A stretch of 64,000 bases of DNA from Patagioenas fasciata (GCF_037038585.1 NC_092520.1:57316501-57380500); one strand, 5' to 3'; shown: positions 12,297-23,700, counted from the first letter of the stretch. The notes: a model not told the origin generated them from the sequence alone. Numbers and translations are program-made.

Positions 12297-13659
12297 CTGC
12301 CGGGACACAGCAATGGCACCGTTACCGGCGGGCATTGGCACGGCCCTGCCCTCACCCTGCCCGCCGAACCTCCGCCCGGCGCGGCCCCTCCGCAGTGCGG
12401 CCAGTGGGAGCGAGCCGCAGGGCAAAGCCTCCCCTTCCTTCCTTCTCCTTCCCTCTCCCTGTTCCCCCTCGCCCCTTCACGACAGTCGCGACATACCCGA
12501 GGCCTCCCGTTTTCACTGTGACATGTCTCTGGTGGCCTCCACACCCGAAGCTCTGGGCAGGCGGCGGCAGGGCCCTGCCTTGTTTGCCCTCTGCGGCGCT
12601 CCCCTCGCACACGAGAAACCTTCATTACCGCTCTAATGACCGAGCCCAAACAAAACCGCTCAATGGCTTCGCCTGCGAGGGCTGGCGTTTGCCGGCAGCC
12701 TGGGTCGCCTGGCACATCTCCTGCGTAATCCTTTCCCAATGGGGCACTATGCTGAGGGAATAATTAGTTCGGGGGAAATAAAAGTAACACCTGTTTAAGC
12801 GTCCCGATAGAAGGAGACAGCACTCCGTGCTGAGAACCTGCAGGCTGGGAAGGGGGGACCAGCCCGGACACTAGTGATGACAGCAGCGGGCTGCTGTTAC
12901 CGCAGCTGGTTACCTCAGGCTAATGTGGGTCTAAAAATCTCCGCTCGATCTATTTTTAGAGCTTTATGCAATGCTTAACACTTTAAGGTGTTGTGAAAAT
13001 CAGCCCGGGGCGGGTTTGCCTGGCGTACCTTTCACGCACCCCCTCTCCCCCCGGCTCCTGACATACCATACCCTGGGCCATGTATGTTTTGGTACATATA
13101 GCCCTGCTCCAGATCGACCCTTCCCCATAGTTCACGAACAGGGATGAGTAAATGCCTATTGCTGAGCGGTCAGGGGAAAAAAAAGTGCCGGATTCCTCTA
13201 CTGCACACAGACTGGAGGTTCTTAGAGTAACTTCTTCTGTCCCTGCCATGCTACACGCAAGCCCGGAGTAGACAGAACTGCAAAGATGCACAAATAATCT
13301 TTGTCACGACTATTGCGACTCTTGAGTTAAAAAAATACGTTGTTTTAGCATGGCTGATGCGTATTTTCAGATCTGTTTTGCTCTGAATGCTCAAAAATAA
13401 CAACCCAGCAGCTGTCCCGGTGGACTTTTTATAATTTTCACTAGGCGATTTTTACTACTCCTTCCGTTTGTAAAATCTGATCATGTTTAACAGAATAACA
13501 ATGGAAAAAATGGTTTTGTGTTTTAAAAATAGCTATTTCTCGGCTGTTACTATAGAAACATGTGCCTCCGCAGCCTATTTACATGTCAACTTTTTCTATA
13601 AAATTCAGATCACCTACCAGCGAAGTGGTAGCTCTAGAAAGAGCGAGTTTATCCTTTAA

Positions 13660-13693
<34 letters not shown>

Positions 13694-16600
13694 GTTTTTA
13701 AAATAAGGTAAGAAAATGTATCTCGTGGCTTTTAAAGTGGAGTTTTCACCTACACGGAGACCCCCCACGCGTTCCCATTCCCACCGAGACAAATCTCGGG
13801 TCACTTAATTTGGGTTTTTTTTTTTGTTACTGCTGTGTTTGGTTTTGTTTTCCCTCAGAAACAAAGCGAATCTACCGGACGGTGTGGCCGGTTTCGACCT
13901 GTATTAGCCCAAGGATGGAGGCTCACATCCCGCTGCCGGCAGCGGCCCGCAGAGGTCCCCAGGCTTAGCCCCCCTGAGAGGTGCTCAGAGCTGCTAGAAC
14001 AAACACGTCCCCGTCGTCGGGGCTTCAGGGAGGTGTCTTTCCCCGTGGGCTCACGCGTGGGCATCCTCCCGAGGGGTGCACAGCCCCAGGTAGCTCCTCC
14101 TCGCCTGCCTCCGGATCGCGACGATCCAATTCCGCACAAATCCAGAAGCGGGGAAAGTCCCGGAGTGTCCCTGGCACGCTGACGAGGGCGTCACGTCAGA
14201 GTTTAACCATTTGTGGGTGGCTTCAACCCAAGGAAGGGGGCGAAATGTCGGGCGCCGTCCCCTGACTCGTCCCGGTAGCTGCAGTGTCGGCGATGGGACA
14301 CACACACACAGAGGGGCTTTGGGGTCACATTTGTGAGGGGCAGTAGCGGGTGGTGGGGATGGGGGAATCGTCGTGGGGAAGCTGGGCGATCCTGAGCACC
14401 GTCTCCGGCAAAGGGGCAGCGATTTTTCGGGGGAAGGGGGGTCGGTCCCCGTCACCATTAGAATGAACCAGGGGTAGGGACAGTGCTTTGTCCCCAAAAT
14501 GATGCTGGATCCGCAAGGCGCGGTGTGCAACTCCCGGGGTGATGCTTTGGAGAAAAAGGGGGAAAACACCAAGCAAGTAAATGCCTTCTGAATTACCGAC
14601 AAACCCTTCTTCCTGCAGGGTTAACAGAAACATGCAAAATCCCCAAATGATACAATTGCGGTGTTATTATTCTCACCTCTTCCCCAAAATTGCCCATAAT
14701 AAACGAATAGTTAGTAAATCTCTCCTGCTCCCAGACTGCACATCACTAAACTAAAGCTGAGACGGCAAAATTACAGTAATTAATCTGGTAAGGACAGGCA
14801 GAAGGCTTGGGACCCCTCGTCCACCCGAGGGCTGTGCGTGGGGAAAGACTCACGTACCCTTTGCATTCCTCTGGGCCGAGCTGTTAGACGAAGGGAACTA
14901 TTGCCCCCCAACCTGAGCCCCGAAGGCTCCTTTGTTGCAACAGCCCCTTCTGCGTGGAGATAGCCTTCTCCCGTGGGTTCATGCGTGGGCACTTTCTCGG
15001 GGAATATGCACTGCACAGTCCCCGGAGAGCTGCGGGTCGCCCCCGACTGCAAACTCCTTCAAATTTCCTTTGCAAAGGGCCATGTCCCATGCAGGGCCTT
15101 GGGGCACTGCTCGACCACAGCTCAGAGCTGCAAGCTGTGTCTGATACATATTTAGGTTGTCGGGGTAGGTCCTTTTGCCTCTGAATCCCTCTGCCCCCCT
15201 GAACCCTCCTCCGGACTCGCTGCTTTCCCCCCCCGGAGCTGGGATGGGGAAGGAGTTGCGGAGCCCAGAAAAGTCCGCGGTGAAGTTTTGTTTTCCAAAT
15301 CAAGACAGATGGGGACGGCTAGATGACAAAAACACGGGCCTCCAGCATTTAACTCATTCCGCCGTGCCATTAACACAACAACAACAACCCTTCAAAAAAT
15401 GTGTCATTCCCCCCGCAAGAGACATCTCCCCCCTCCCCCCGGCTCAGGGCGCAGACAGCCAGGCATCCTCAGGTCTCCGCAGCTACACATGGGCTCGTGC
15501 CTGATATATTCTGGAGATAAAAATCTATAATCCTTTCTGCCATGGGCCATTTGGTTTTACATCGGAACAACACGTTGCACGGTCGCCGCTTTTCTCTTCC
15601 CGAGCAGCACGCAATAAATCAAGAAAGCAATTACGGCAACTCCACTTCCTTAAGTGTCCTCCGAGGAATAATATTTGTCTACTACTATAAATCCCGGCTT
15701 CGTTCGTTTTCGGCAAGAGTTTTTACACCCAGATCGAAATGCGTGTTTCAGGGGTGGCGAGAAAGGAGGAGAAAGGGAAAAATAAATGGGGGGAGGGGGA
15801 AGAAAATAAAAAAACTCAAAGGCTCAAACACACCCTAAGCCCCTCCAGGAGCTCCGCACCGGGCCGGGCCTGTCCCCCGGGGCATCAACCGGCGATGCCG
15901 CTCCCTCTTCCAGCAGCTCCCGCTCAGCGAAGCCCTGCCAGGCAGCCGGGGCTGCTTTGAAGTTTCCTCCTCAGATCCACAAAGAGAGAGAAGCGTTCTC
16001 TGGCAAGCGCCTTCCCCGCCCTGCGCCCTCCTCCCCGGCTCCGCAGGCACCACCGGAGGTCGGAGGAGCCCGGGTAACACCGGCAGCTTCGGCAGCGGGG
16101 TCAGTACCGGTAGCCCCGGCGGCAGGGGCAGCCCCGGTAGTCCCGGCAGTATCGGTAGCCCCGGCAGCGGGGCACAGCCGGCAACATCAGTAGCCCCGTA
16201 GTAGCGCCAGCCCCGGCAGCAGGGGTAGCTCCGGTAGCGGGGGCAGCTCGGTAGCCCCGGCAGCCCCAAGCGCCGCGCCGCCGCCGCCCGCAGTGCAGGG
16301 GAACTGCGCCCCCAAGAGCCCCTGCGGCCCCATCTCCACCGGGCCAAGCGCCTCCCGCCAGGCTCCGTCCTCGCCGGTAGAACCGGCAGGAAAAGCAGAA
16401 CAACCGTCCTTCGCGGAGGGGGGCACCGCGCATCTCTCCCCAGCAGTGGGGTGAACCCTCCGGGGTGCCCCGGACCGGGTCGGTGGGCGCTGAGCCGTGC
16501 AGGCGCGCATCCTCTCCTCGCTCTTCCGCAGGGCTTGCTGTTTATCTCCCCCTGGACACTGGCTTATTTATTAATCGTTGTATTTATCCACTGGTGCCGG

Positions 16601-18138
16601 GGTGTGGGGAGGTGGGTGGCGGAGGGGGTGGGGAGGGAGCTACCCAAGGTGCGGGGTGTAGGGGGGGTGGAGGAACACGTGTGTCCAGGGCAGAGGGGGC
16701 CGGGTGCATGTGCCCGGCTGTCTGTCTATGCGTGGCTGTCTGTGCGTGACTGTCTGTGCGTGACTGTTTGTGCGTGGCCCGTGTGCTGCCGAATTACTTA
16801 TTCATGAAAAAGTCACATGTTCGACGATGCGTAGGAGAGGAGGAAAAGAGGTGGAAATGGCGAAAAAAAAGGAAAAAAAGGAAGAAAATACTTACAGTGG
16901 TGTCGGGGGGGGAGGGGGGAGCACCCACCTGTATGAGTCCGTTTGTGGATCTTGAGGTTTTCGGAGCGGGCGAAGACCTTCCCGCAGCCGGGGAAGGGGC
17001 AGGGGAAGGGCTTTTCTCCCGTGTGCACTCGGATGTGGTTGATGAGTTTGTATTTCGCTTTGAAGGGCTTGCCTTCGCGGGGACACTCCTCCCAGTAGCA
17101 CACGTGGCTGCTCTGTTCGGGCCCGCCGACGTGCTCCACGGTGACATGGCTCACCAGCTCCTGCATCGTGCTGAAAGTTTTGGAGCAAGGCTTCCTAGCG
17201 CCCGGTGGCGGAGGAGGAGGCGGAGGAGGAGGCTCTCGGTCGATCCACTTGCAGATCAGCTCTTGCTTGATGGGCTGCCGCATGTACCGCAAGAAAGCTC
17301 CGGCCGCGGCCGCCGCCGCCCCGACGTGGGCATGGTGGTGGTGGTGATGATGGTGGTGGTGGTGGTGCGGATGCCCGTGGCCGGCCGCCGCCGCCGCTGC
17401 CAGGTTGAGGTTGACGGAGCCGTAGCCTTGCAACGCCGAGGAGGAGGCGGCGGCGGCCCCGTAGTGCGCCTCGGCGCGTCCATAGAGCTCCCCGGCGGCG
17501 GCCGCCAGCCCCAAGCGCATCTGCCCGTTGAGCGGCGGATGGCGGCCGGCGGGCGCGCCCTGCTCGCCGGGAGGCGGCGGCGGGAATGCGGCGTGCGCCC
17601 CGTCGGCCGTCCCGTAAGTGCCGGCGGCAGAGATGAAGACGCTGTGGGGCGGCGGGTGCGGGAGGTGGGGGGAGCTGGCGGGCGGGTGCTGTTCACCCAG
17701 CGCCCCATGCACGGCGGCAGCGGCGGGCAGCTCCCGCCGTAGGAGGAAGTCCCGGCCTGCCGCCCCCCCCGACGGGTAGCCCGGGAGGGCGGCGGCGGGC
17801 GGCGCGTAGGCGGCGGCGGTGGTGGCGGCGGCGGCTGTGGCGACAGCAGCGGCGGCGGTGGTGGTGGCGGCGGGCGCGGCGAAGGCGGCGGCGGTGAGCG
17901 CCTCGGGCGTGAGCTTGAGGGCGGCGGGCTGCGCCATGTGCTCGGGTCCGAGCGGCGTGAGGGCGCCGCCAGGGTCGCCACCCGCGTCCCCGGGGTGGAG
18001 GTGGGCCGCGTGGTGGGGGTGGACGTGGTGGTTCCCCAGCCCCGGGAAGCCTGTCATGTTCTGGTGAGGATGGGGCTGAGCCGCTGCCAAATCCGCTAAT
18101 CTCAGTGTCGGGTTCCTCTTGCTCAAAGGGGGCTCCAT
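11842..18138 (-). CDS. ZIC5: ZIC5, zinc-finger transcription factor of the ZIC family (whole coding span, two exons)
   Basis: The coding sequence joins 18138-16929 and 12296-11842 and gives 554 residues, shorter than human ZIC5 (about 640-660). The start [10 protein letters not shown] is the family N-terminus, has G at -3 and G at +4, and lies in a frame that stays open at least to 18498, so it was chosen by homology. Order: Ala/His/Pro-rich N-terminal half with a ZOC-like box ([10 protein letters not shown], about 128-137) and LNGQMRLGL (203-211); 12-His tract (258-269); [21 protein letters not shown] before the fingers (written here as one known ZF-NC segment, about 280-300); five C2H2 fingers with ligands C296/C318/H331/H336, C347/C352/H368/H372, C380/C385/H398/H402, C410/C415/H428/H432 and C440/C445/H458/H462; then a C-tail with [11 protein letters not shown]. 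Known family role: nuclear DNA-binding regulator in neural crest and dorsal neural tube. Identity is secure; the exact start is slightly less so. Confidence 0.95.
13300..13760. promoter_or_regulatory. Candidate enhancer in ZIC5 intron, with an RFX-like palindrome
   Basis: AT-rich, mostly complex sequence inside a GC-rich intron. It contains GTTACTATAGAAAC at 13546-13559, which matches the RFX/X-box palindrome pattern GTNRYC-N2-RGNAAC closely, and TATTTACATG nearby. A short (AAT)n run (13660-13693) interrupts it. Function is inferred from composition and motif only. Confidence 0.35.
13660..13693 (+). repeat. (AAT)n microsatellite
   Basis: Perfect AAT/ATA trinucleotide run of about 11 copies in the ZIC5 intron. 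Confidence 0.95.
16075..16270 (+). repeat. Degenerate GC-rich minisatellite in ZIC5 intron
   Basis: Repeated variants of CCGGTAGCCCCGGCAGC and GGCAGGGGTAGC-type words over about 200 bp. On the minus strand it translates as a collagen-like Leu-Pro-Gly repeat, which is a by-product of the periodicity and not a gene. Confidence 0.8.
16717..16777 (+). repeat. Short tandem repeat, unit CTGTCTGTGCGTGA
   Basis: About four imperfect copies of a 14-15 bp unit, near the ZIC5 exon 1 donor and within the intron. Confidence 0.85.
16929..18138 (-). CDS. ZIC5: ZIC5 coding exon 1
   Basis: This exon encodes residues 1-403 plus one base of Gly404: the whole low-complexity N-terminus and fingers 1-3. It ends after ...HKRTHT with the donor GTGGGT on the minus strand (intron begins at 16928). 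The junction inside the finger 3-finger 4 linker (HTG|EKPF) is the same as in ZIC2, as expected for ZIC paralogues. Finger 1 contains a long Pro run between its two cysteines (after KWIDRE), a ZIC5 feature; human ZIC5 has KWIDPDE at that place, so this lineage has lost a few linker residues. Reading on past the donor stays open to a stop at 16813, which would give a product with only three fingers. Confidence 0.95.
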
Positions 18139-18500
18139 AACGACACAGCCAAGCCCATCTACGCTCGCTGTTGTTATTTTTTTCCCTCTACCCGCCTTCA
18201 AAAACATGTATATATTAAGCGGCTCTTTAACTTCTTTTGTCTGCGCTCCTAACTCCGCGCATCCCCGGCCCCGCTCTGGCCGCCCGCGATTGGCAGAGCC
18301 CTCACCACACTTCAGCGGCGCGGTGGGAAATACGGCTTGGACACGGCACCGGAGGGATTGGACGGATCCCGATGATTGGCAGCGGCTGGGGCGCCGCGAT
18401 TGGCTCCCTTTCAGGCCGCCGGCGCAGCAGGGATCCGCCCCCGCAGCCCCCCACATCCCCCCTCCCGTCCGCGCCGCCCCCCGAAGTTGCACTTGCAAAA
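18139..18500 (-). promoter_or_regulatory. ZIC5: ZIC5 proximal promoter and 5' UTR with four CCAAT boxes
   Basis: Four GATTGG words on the + strand, which are CCAAT boxes in the ZIC5 direction, have cores ATTGG at 18289-18293, 18357-18361, 18375-18379 and 18399-18403, within 115 bp and 150-265 bp upstream of the ZIC5 start codon. Three read GATTGGC, a good NF-Y core. The surroundings are CpG-dense with no TATA box at a fitting distance, typical of a CpG-island developmental promoter. The transcription start cannot be placed from sequence alone. Confidence 0.7.
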
Positions 18501-20090
18501 CTTCGCGCGGGGCCCGACGGGGCGCACCCGCTACCCACCCCCCCCTGCCAGCAGCGGGCAGCAGCGGGCAGCAGCTGCCGCTCCCCCGGCGCTGGACGGG
18601 GCACCCTGCTCGGAGCCGCTGCGCCGCCGTGTTTACGTTTGCGGGGCTGTGGGATTTCTCTCCATGGCTGGGAGCAACCCACGAGCAGGGCTGCTGCCGG
18701 GCTCAGCGCTCGGTTTCCTTTCTTTTTTTGGCCATCACTCATTCAGCGATGAGGCAGGAAAGCACGCCCTGATGCAACGCACACACCCCCACACCCACGA
18801 GAGGCCGAGGCTGTGTGTACTCGTGCCTAAGGCGGTTAACTGAAGGCAATACTAGGGGAAGGCAGCCAATGTTTTCGTAAAAAGAAGGCGGCAACGGGGG
18901 AGGCAGTGGGGATTCCTTTACTTTAGAAAATGAGTAAGCAGCCGCGGGAAAGCTGCAGCACATATTATTAGGAAGAAGTTTTGGAAGCCCGCACTCGCCA
19001 CCTGCTTCAGGGGCTTCCTCCTCCCGAGGTGCTCCACAGGCCCTTCCCAGGATGCCCGGTTGGGACAGTCGGCCCATGCCTCTCGGGGGGCCATCAGCCG
19101 TACCCCAGGCAGCTGTCTCCATCTCAAACCTAATTCGACAAAGGCAAAATAATGATGAAATCGCTCCAGTTACACAGACCCTCGACGCTTTTGGGATGCC
19201 AGGGAGGGAGGGGGGCGGTAAGGTTGGAAATGAGAAAGTCTCCATCTGGGGGATGTCTGCCAGGAGCTGCTGCCCTCGACGGAGAAAGCAGGGAAAGTGG
19301 GGGATTCACTAAAGGGAGCGGGGGAGAGGGCGATGGAAGCGTCCCTGGGATGCGGAGTGTGTTGGTCCTCGAAAGTGAAGTGCTTTGTGAAGCACCAAAA
19401 CTGCCTCTTCCGCACAAAGGAGGATGCTGCCGTTTGGGGATGCCGAAAAGGCAGGGCCGGGACTCTCCCTGCCGACCGAAGAGGGGGAAAAGAGCATTGC
19501 CGTGACTTTCCCCTGGAGCTGCGGGAGGAGAGGTGGCCTTTATTGATATGTCATCTGCTTTCCTTAGGCTGCTGGTCCCCCTGGGAACACCTGGCGCTCC
19601 CGCACTCCTCAGAAACTGCAGGCAGGCTGCCTGCCCTTCCCAGTCAGCGGGGCAGCGAGGGAGGCTACTCTGCCACGCCGGGAGAGGAAACGGGGCGGGG
19701 GGTGCCAGCGGACACCCCTCCACACACACCTCCTGGCCCTCCCCGACCACCTAATCCGCTTGACCAAAGCACATCTGCGTATCCTCGCCTCTGCCCTTTG
19801 CCGAGCCACGTTCAAAGGAAGCCCCGTGTTGGTTCGGCATTTCCTGGGCCAGGCTCCAACTCTCCCCTCCCCCCTCCCCTCGCTATTCACGTGAGGAAAA
19901 CTCGCAGGATTTGGCCCGCTGCTTGCTAAAACTGGGCTAGGGACCGTAGAGCAGGAACGGGCCCCGCGGGGAGTCCCGGCTTCCTCCCTCGCAAGGAGGA
20001 CCGAGAACCGCCTGTGTCCCCCCCTCCCAGGAGCCGAACCGATGCTCCAGGCTAGCTTGGCTGTAGTGGGGGTGTCAATGATGCTGCAAG
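18501..20090. other. GC-rich intergenic DNA upstream of ZIC5
   Basis: CpG-containing unique sequence. Open frames on both strands here (for example 19297-19929) are low-complexity GC-driven frames without recognisable domains. No gene seen. Confidence 0.6.
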
Positions 20091-20520
20091 GCAAGGAACG
20101 AGAATAAATAATCCTCGGGTTTTAAAAGGGGCTGCTCGATGGTTTTATTGCACAGTAAAAACTTCTCGCAAACTAGCCCATACATGTATTTATATACGTA
20201 TATTTTATACACTTGCATCTAAACAGTGTTCCCCGCGCTCCCCAAATTCTGGGCAGGTTTATGGACCGATGTCGCTACATGTAATGGCTTGATGTGGGAT
20301 GCTGTGGAGGTGAACAACAGTATCGAGGCTACACGGTACCTTGCGCACGCCTCCTCATCCCGCTCTTGTTAAACGCAGCGTGATACGTATCTGTCATCGA
20401 TTTAATATGTCTTAATTCAAATATATCCCCCCGATCAATTTCTTTTTATGAGGGGCTATAAAACAAAGAAAATATTTTATAGCTGGGTAATAGGCAACTG
20501 ACCTGAGACTGTGGGGAGGG
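20091..20520. promoter_or_regulatory. Candidate enhancer block between ZIC5 and ZIC2
   Basis: An AT-rich, non-repetitive island in GC-rich surroundings, with homeodomain-type cores (CTTAATTC, GATCAATT). Its complexity and position in the shared intergenic region suggest a conserved element; this needs alignment to confirm. Confidence 0.3.
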
Positions 20521-20890
20521 AGGGTTTGGCCGAGACTCACGTGGAAATTTGCCCATTTTTAGGACGCCGGGAAGCGAAGGTGACTGCCCGGGCCGGGTTG
20601 CTTTTTGGACGGTGCCAGCTCCAAGACAGCCCCGAAGATTTTAGAACCCATTAGCTCATCGATCCCAGCTCAGGCCCAGGCTGCCGCAGGGCTGGGTGGT
20701 TGCGACGGGAGGAGGCTGGTGGTACCTCCCCTCCCCGCTCCAAACCACCAGCATCGCCCGTCGGGGGTCGGCCCCGCGCCCCACTTCTGCGGCGGAGCCG
20801 GCTGCAGAGCCCTCCCGCCGTGCCCCGCTAGCCGGCAAACGCGCCAAGGGACACACCGGGGGAGGCGGGGTAAAAGCCTGGAAGCCCTCA
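20521..20890. other. GC-rich spacer
   Basis: Unique CpG-rich sequence between two AT-rich islands. Nothing recognised. Confidence 0.5.
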
Positions 20891-21120
20891 GATATATTTC
20901 GTAAATGTTCCTCCAGAAACCGAGCTCTGGCTATCGGCTTTAGGGGAGGTTTTTAGCTGTAGAATGTTGTGCTGTAGGCTGCATTATGTAAATGTATGCT
21001 AATGATCATGAACACCATTTGCAAACAATGGTTTTTAATGTACGTCTTATTGATACTTAGGGAGCGGAGAGCAATATTTTATAACGTGTAAAACATTCTT
21101 CTGGGGAACCATTAGAAAGT
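20891..21120. promoter_or_regulatory. Candidate neural enhancer with abutting POU and SOX sites
   Basis: An AT-rich island with ATTTGCAA (21017-21024) directly overlapping AACAATGG (21024-21031), a SOX-POU arrangement, plus ATGCTAAT at 20997-21004 and several ATTA/ATTGAT cores. SOXB1 and POU3 factors are known regulators of neural progenitor genes, the tissue where ZIC genes act. The call rests on motifs only. Confidence 0.4.
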
Positions 21121-21990
21121 GAGCGCGGTTACCGTTTTCCTCTGCAACACCTCCGTATTTCCCCAAATCTGCTGAAATAGCTCACCAGCCTTCCGACCCG
21201 TCGCGGGTGGCTTTCGTCGCTCGTGGGGCTGATTTGCTTCGTGGGAGAGCCTGTGATGCGGTTCCCTCCACAGTCACGCGTGACCGGCGCTGGGTTGCAC
21301 CAGCAGCGGGCGGGAGCGCCCCGAGTCACATCCCCGCGGTCGCCGAAACGGGCAGGGAGTAACCACGGTATATCCGTCGCCGTCCCGGCAGGGGAATAGC
21401 ACGGAGGCACCGGGATCCCGAGCGGGAGAGTGGGGGGGTCATGGCTGCCTAGGGACACGAAAGGGAGAGCAGCGATTTGGCGGCGAGGCTTCTCTCCTCT
21501 CTGGAGGGGATAAGTGCATGCGTTATTTTATACCTTTAAAAATAAACGTCTGTTGAGCTAAATAAACGCCCACTTCTCGTCGCCTCATGCACCCTAGGCT
21601 GGAGCCCGAGGGCAGGGACACGGCTTCGTGAGGGTGCAAGCACCGTACCCGCCGTCGGGGCTGCCGAGACCGGGACCCGCTGCATATTTGGGAGGAGGAC
21701 TTACGGGCAAAAGTTTCGGAGCTGCCATTTTCAGAGCACGTCTCGCCAGGGAAAGAGGACTCCATCCACGCACCTTCCATTCAGGGATTTGCTCAAATAG
21801 GAACAAAATAAGGACAAAATTTTCCATCCTTCCATCCCTGTATAGATATATATCTATATGTATAGAGGGAGAGGAAGAGACGAAGAGATAAAGAGAGAGA
21901 CAGCCTCAGGAAACCCAGGCCAAATTTTGCTCTGCACTCTCTCCCCCCTTCTCCTCTCTCTGTAGCTGAACGTCACCGTTGGAAGAAGCT
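21121..21990. other. Intergenic DNA between ZIC5 and ZIC2
   Basis: Mixed composition, unique, with a short TATA-type run near 21840-21865. No gene or strong motif seen. Confidence 0.5.
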
Positions 21991-22170
21991 GTTGAGATAA
22001 ATCAAATAGTGACACTTTGACGGCTTTACTTGTATAAGCAATATGGTTACCATATGGCATTGTTATTTATGAATGACAGCATAAATTGTATTACAAAGTC
22101 CATCGCGCTTTATTGGGAAGCTTCTCCCCTGCCTCTAACATTTAGATGGGCATCGCCAGGCTTAAAAAGA
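21991..22170. promoter_or_regulatory. Candidate enhancer with palindrome GGTTACCATATGGCATTG
   Basis: A short AT-rich complex block containing an imperfect palindrome at about 22045-22062 that resembles an RFX X-box or a CATATG E-box. Evidence is weak. Confidence 0.25.
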
Positions 22171-23700
22171 TGCATCTAAGAAAACTCGGCGATGCTGCGG
22201 ATGACCCCATTTTGGGGGCGTTGTGCCGGGTCTGCGCCGGCTGCGAGTGAGGCGCGCAAAGTACGCGGCGTTGCGCGTCCCTCAGCCGCAGCTGGGCAGG
22301 GTAGAAGAACTGCCTGCCGCTCGGCCGAGGTTCCCGTCCTGGAAACCGCCGCTACTCTGCTCCTCGCCCCCTCCACCCCACGGCATCACCGCCGAGAGGG
22401 GGATTTTATACGGAAACTTATTTTATATATACGTAAATGCAACTGAGAGGACAATAAATATTAATGGCACGAAAGCGAGGTGCTCCTTCCTGCTGCCCCC
22501 GCCCTGCCTAGTGGTTAAAAAAAAAAAAAAGCATTTAAAAGTTACAGCTTTGGCTGAGATTTTCATTATTTCCCCTTTTTCTTTTACATTACACTGCCGG
22601 TAGAGCCTGACAAAGAACTTTTGTCCTGAAGTGTGTTTTACAGAGGGAGGCTACAGCACAACACATGTGGTCTTCACGGGTCATAGGTCGAACGGCCTAG
22701 AAGTGCCTCGGATCGGCACCATCAAAGGTAACCTGCAACTTAATATCCTGTTGATGAGCTTGTTGAATTTATGAGTGTCTGTGATACAGACAACGGTGCA
22801 AGTGATTCCGCTCAATTGGCCTCTTCTTCCCGGGCTACGGACCGGCTGCACGCCCCCTCCCCGCACCTCGTCCAGTTACTCCGGGGAGAACCAAAGCCTG
22901 GATTTAGGGGGGAAAGACCCCTTTTTCCTCCCCGGCCGGCCCTTACGCCTCTCCTTCCCCGGCCAGGCTGCCGCCAGCCACAGTCTCCGGCGGACAGAGC
23001 CCCCGGCCCCGTCGCAGCCTGCGCCCCTGCCGCGGCAGCCTCGCCTGCCCGGGGAAGGGGGGCGGCATGCGGAGCAGACTTCCCGTTACCCCCGGCCTGG
23101 GAACGGTGACACATCCCGGGTCTAGAAGGCGAGGGCCACATTTGCAGTCCAAGGGAAACAAGAAATCATCTCCCACAGTTCCCTCCGCATAAGCAGCCGG
23201 CAAGAATTAAGAGCAGAGCAGTTTTAAAGAAAATTTCGGAAAACTTACGAAGAGGGGAATGCTTTCCTGGGAAGGCTGACGTTTGCTTTGCAGGTCTGGC
23301 ACCTCCAGAAACCTGTTGAGAAACTTCTTTCAATAAACCAGTTTAGCACCGACTTTGGGTGACCACTTGCTTTCCTCCCTCGAAAGCTGTCGTGAGCCGA
23401 AGCAAGCGAGTGCGGGACTGGCTGCTCCTCTGCCCTCCCTCCCTCTCTCGCTCCCTTCCCTTGTTACCCTGTGACACGGGGGAAAGGGAGTTTTGCGGTT
23501 CTGAGGGAAATAAAGCGCTTCTTAGGAGGGACGGCGACGTGACTTTGAACTTGGATCAGCTCCTCTGTTTCCTGCAGAGAGAGTAGGGCTGGAGCTCTGA
23601 AAGAATAGCAGAGCGCGGCCGGCCCGCAGGGGCTCCGGCTGGAATTCACCGCGTCCCCCCCGCAAAGCGCCCCGATGCCGGCGCCTCTGAGCGGGCAGAG
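22171..23700. other. Intergenic DNA between ZIC5 and ZIC2
   Basis: GC-rich patches (22190-22390, 22830-23130) and ordinary unique DNA. No gene recognised. Confidence 0.5.

Larger units (their letters stand above)
12297..16928 (-). other. ZIC5: ZIC5 intron 1
   Basis: A 4632-bp intron with donor GTGGGT (16928) and acceptor CAG (12297). It contains an enhancer-like AT-rich block (about 13300-13760), GC-rich unique DNA with no gene (13830-16060), a GC-rich minisatellite (16075-16270) and a short tandem CTGTCTGTGCGTGA array (16717-16777). No ORF in it resembles a known protein. Confidence 0.85.

Noticed and set aside
14043-14991. Similar segments CCGTGGGCTCACGCGTGGGC (14043) and CCGTGGGTTCATGCGTGGGC (14971)
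   Set aside because: About 18-19 of 20-21 positions match, but one such pair is expected by chance among all pairs in 64 kb of partly GC-rich DNA; flanks do not align clearly.
15835-16347. Collagen-like Leu-Pro-Gly frame on the minus strand
   Set aside because: Produced by the GC-rich minisatellite in the ZIC5 intron; no signal or flanking domain.
16756-17742. Open frame of 328 codons on the plus strand
   Set aside because: Antisense shadow of ZIC5 exon 1 and its repetitive Ala/His codons.
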